NCBI GenBank assembly: GCA_013823135.1
Contig: PNLP01000070.1
Location: forward strand, 1 to 33,751
DNA from: Planctomycetaceae bacterium
Lineage (GTDB): Bacteria > Planctomycetota > Planctomycetia > Gemmatales > Gemmataceae
Direction: 5' to 3'
DNA: 33,751 bases
In this document: piece after piece, positions 31,972 through 33,751 of the stretch
Position numbering within the stretch: position 1 is the first letter of the stretch
How the letters are laid out: each line of letters opens with the position of its first letter
Translations under genes and position numbers: made by a program
Notes under the pieces: model-generated
The model's database searches: none
What the model saw: the letters and a program-made list of their open reading frames with translations, nothing else
Told to the model about the DNA's origin: nothing

Positions 31972-33024
31972 GTGGCAACGTTCTCGATCCGTCGCGCGTT
32001 CACACTGATTGAACTGCTGGTTGTGATCGCCATCATCGCCGTGCTGATCGGGCTGCTACTGCCCGCGGTCCAGAAGGTCCGCGAGGCCGCTGCCCGTGCC
32101 CAGTGCCAGAATAACCTCAAGCAAGTAGGGCTCGCTCTGCATTCGTACCACAACGACAACGGCCGATTCCCACCCGGTGCGGCCAACGACCTGCCGCCGT
32201 TCGGCACTGCGGCCTCGGCTGGGTGGGGCAGTTCCTGGTGGGTCTACATCCTGCCCCACATCGAACAGGGGGCTCTGTACGCGAAGTGGCAGTTCTCAGG
32301 CTCCAGCGGGTTCACGAACAGCAACAACCTGGCCGCAGCGGACACCGTGCTCATCAAAACGATGAAGTGCCCGTCGTCGCCGATCAACCCAAACAAGTAC
32401 GCGGCCAACCGGATCACGACCGGGCAGCGGATTACGCTGGCCGACTACATGGGCATCTCCGGGTTCTGGAACGGGAACCCCACCACGCTCGGCTCGTTCA
32501 CCGATTCCAAGACGAGCTACTCGGGGTGCTGCACCTCAAACAGCGGGTGGTACAGCGTCAACGGGGTCATGTATGGCCAGAGCCGGACCCAGATCACGGA
32601 CATCTCCGACGGCACATCGAACACGATGCTCGTGGCCGAGGAGTCGGACTTCCTGCGGTACAGCGACGGGACCGCGCCGTCCGACATCCGTAGCGGCGGC
32701 GTGTACGGGTGGACGATGGGGTCCAGTAGCGCCGCGGCCGTGTACCCGTCGGTGCCGGACCATCGGCCGTTCAACATTCAGACGGTGCGGTACGGGATCA
32801 ACTACAAGCCGGCGATCGTGGGTGCCAACGGCGGCCCTGCCAACGGGATGGTGCCCGGGGGCACGGACCTCCAGCGGAACATGCCGATCCGCTCGGCGCA
32901 CCCGGGCGGCGCGGCTGTGCTCCTGGCCGACGGGTCGGTGCAGTTCCTGAAAGACACTACCCCCCTGGACGTGATCTTCGCGTACTCGGCCAGAGCCGAC
33001 GGCCAGGTCATCGCACAGCCGTGA
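31972..33024 (+). CDS. DUF1559 protein with type IV pilin-like N-terminus
   Basis: A 350-residue product. The chosen start is GTG 31972-31974, seven bases after AGGAG, giving (M)ATFSIRRAFTLIELLVVIAIIAVLIGLLLPAVQKVREAAARAQCQNNLKQVGLALHSYHNDNG. The ATG at 31738 would put 78 unlikely residues before the pilin motif. The central part is rich in Asn, Ser and Thr. Near the C-terminus AHPGGAAVLLADGSVQFLKD is the H-x9-DG motif. It is followed 38 bases later by a small lipoprotein gene, the third such pair in this window. Confidence 0.88.
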   Translation: MATFSIRRAFTLIELLVVIAIIAVLIGLLLPAVQKVREAAARAQCQNNLKQVGLALHSYHNDNGRFPPGAANDLPPFGTAASAGWGSSWWVYILPHIEQGALYAKWQFSGSSGFTNSNNLAAADTVLIKTMKCPSSPINPNKYAANRITTGQRITLADYMGISGFWNGNPTTLGSFTDSKTSYSGCCTSNSGWYSVNGVMYGQSRTQITDISDGTSNTMLVAEESDFLRYSDGTAPSDIRSGGVYGWTMGSSSAAAVYPSVPDHRPFNIQTVRYGINYKPAIVGANGGPANGMVPGGTDLQRNMPIRSAHPGGAAVLLADGSVQFLKDTTPLDVIFAYSARADGQVIAQP

Positions 33025-33062
33025 GCGGACGTACCAATTACCGAGTTTCTCAGGAGCGGAAC

Positions 33063-33455
33063 ATGAAGTGCGTGTGGTGGGCAGTGGCTGTCGGGGCGGT
33101 CGCGGCACTGGCGGGGTGTGGCCCGACGTACCCAACCGGGACCCCCTTGAAGGGGACGCTGACATATGAGGGGAATCCCGTGGCGTATGGTCTGATCAAC
33201 ATCGCCCCGGACACGATGAAGGGGAACAAGGGGGTGTTCGGGGTCGCGGAGGTCCGCGACGGCGAGTATCAGACCAGCCCCGACTACGCCCCGACGCTCG
33301 GGCCGGTGATCGTTAGCGTCCAGGTGTACGACAGCCCCCCGCCGAACAACAAGATGATTGCCAACATTATGGAGTACCCCGTCGAAATCCCGCCCGGGAG
33401 TGCGAGCTGGGACTTCAAAATGACCGCGAAGCACGTCAAGACGATCAAGCAGTGA
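33063..33455 (+). CDS. Small lipoprotein partner of the DUF1559 protein
   Basis: A 130-residue product with signal peptide MKCVWWAVAVGAVAALAGC ending in the lipobox LAGC. The mature part begins GPTYPTGTPLKGTLTYEGNPVAYGLINIAPD, the beta-sandwich pattern of the other two DUF1559-linked lipoproteins. The ATG follows CAGGAGCGGAAC, and the frame that is open upstream has no features. No function is known. Its stop lies close to the IS66 tnpC fragment. Confidence 0.75.
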   Translation: MKCVWWAVAVGAVAALAGCGPTYPTGTPLKGTLTYEGNPVAYGLINIAPDTMKGNKGVFGVAEVRDGEYQTSPDYAPTLGPVIVSVQVYDSPPPNNKMIANIMEYPVEIPPGSASWDFKMTAKHVKTIKQ

Positions 33456-33482
33456 CCACCGTGACAGCGTGTCGCCCCGGTT

Positions 33483-33751
33483 CCACGAAAGTTCGGCGAA
33501 TGGCTGGAAATCGAACGGCGTAGTATGTTGCCGAAGAGTCCCTTCGGTGAGGCGGTGTCGTATGCCTGTAACCAGTGGCCAACCCTGGACCGCTACCTCG
33601 GCGATGCGCGGTTCATGATCGAAAACAACGTGGCTGAACGCGCGGTGCGACCTCTGGCAGTCGGACGAAAAAACTGGTTGTTCATCGGTGGCGACGGTGG
33701 CCTCGCGAGTGCCGCGGTCATGATGAGCCTATGTGCGAGTGCGAAGCGTCA
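33483..33751 (+). pseudogene. tnpC: IS66 transposase TnpC, C-terminal fragment (cut by window edge)
   Basis: The open frame gives KFGEWLEIERRSMLPKSPFGEAVSYACNQWPTLDRYLGDARFMIENNVAERAVRPLAVGRKNWLFIGGDGG, then ASAAVMMSLCASAKR. This is the highly conserved end of the IS66 DDE transposase ('LPKSPLGEAIGYALNQW', 'IDNNAAERALRPVAVGRKNWLF'), including the catalytic Glu in NNVAER. The N-terminal 350 or so residues are missing: homology begins only about 30 bases after the lipoprotein stop. The frame is still open at the window end. It has the same orientation as the tnpA/tnpB remnants at 25592-26090. Confidence 0.8.

Noticed and set aside
26104..33465. Nine-base inverted match GTCACGGTG (26104-26112) and CACCGTGAC (33457-33465) at the two edges of the segment between the IS66 halves
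   Set aside because: It is only nine bases. The left copy lies in the last codons of the kinase gene, and such a match can arise by chance between two short windows. No longer terminal repeat was found.
1..33751. CRISPR arrays, tRNA or rRNA genes
   Set aside because: No spaced direct-repeat array, cloverleaf-like segment or rRNA signature was recognised. The only tandem array is the three-copy 10-bp repeat at 7651.

Overview
The window looks like chromosomal DNA of a planctomycete, most likely of the Gemmata/Gemmataceae type. The evidence is high GC, three DUF1559 'prepilin-like' proteins (FTLIELLVVIAIIA followed by LLPAVQKVREAAAR), a DUF1552 fragment, CRTAC1-type FG-GAP/ASPIC-UnbV proteins, a planctomycete-style ECF sigma factor paired with a Ser/Thr kinase, and many small lipoproteins. 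I made no database search; all family calls are from recognised motifs.

Layout. (1) 1-2463: end of a DUF1552 gene, a decayed sulfatase start, and an ISNCY-type insertion sequence (about 540-2384) with recognisable inverted ends and a frameshifted transposase. (2) 2464-11036: a sialic-acid utilisation locus. A leftward arm (GntR/FadR-type regulator, DUF1559 protein, lipoprotein, secreted sialidase, remnant of a sialate O-acetylesterase, AGE-type epimerase) and a rightward arm (NanM-like mutarotase, MFS transporter, NanA-like lyase) diverge from a 160-bp control region holding three perfect tandem 10-bp repeats. Inferred route: sialidase frees Neu5Ac, NanM equilibrates its anomers, the MFS imports it, NanA splits it to ManNAc and pyruvate, and the AGE protein turns ManNAc into GlcNAc. 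A deletion has joined the sialidase tail to the last ~77 codons of the esterase gene. (3) 11112-12110: a nitrilase-superfamily amidohydrolase. (4) 12220-20785: a three-gene set encoding a membrane-anchored five-haem cytochrome c with TPRs, a CRTAC1-like beta-propeller, and a 1162-aa TPR + FG-GAP + ASPIC/UnbV protein with a ~410-aa C-terminal region I cannot name. Convergent to it is a DUF1559-lipoprotein-TPR operon (23515-20797), and a further CRTAC1 lipoprotein follows at 23774-25510. This block is the best candidate here for an undescribed system, plausibly an envelope electron-transfer or redox-linked assembly.

(5) 25516-33751: the left part of an IS66 element (tnpA and the start of tnpB) and the C-terminal part of an IS66 tnpC lie in the same orientation on either side of a 7.4-kb segment. 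That segment holds an ECF sigma factor, a kinase with an N-terminal zinc-finger-like motif and C-terminal leucine-rich repeats, a large secreted LamG/glycosidase-like protein, a DUF1559 protein and a lipoprotein. The IS66 genes are broken and their middle is missing, so the segment appears to sit inside, or to have replaced the middle of, an IS66 copy.

No tRNA, rRNA or CRISPR array was seen.
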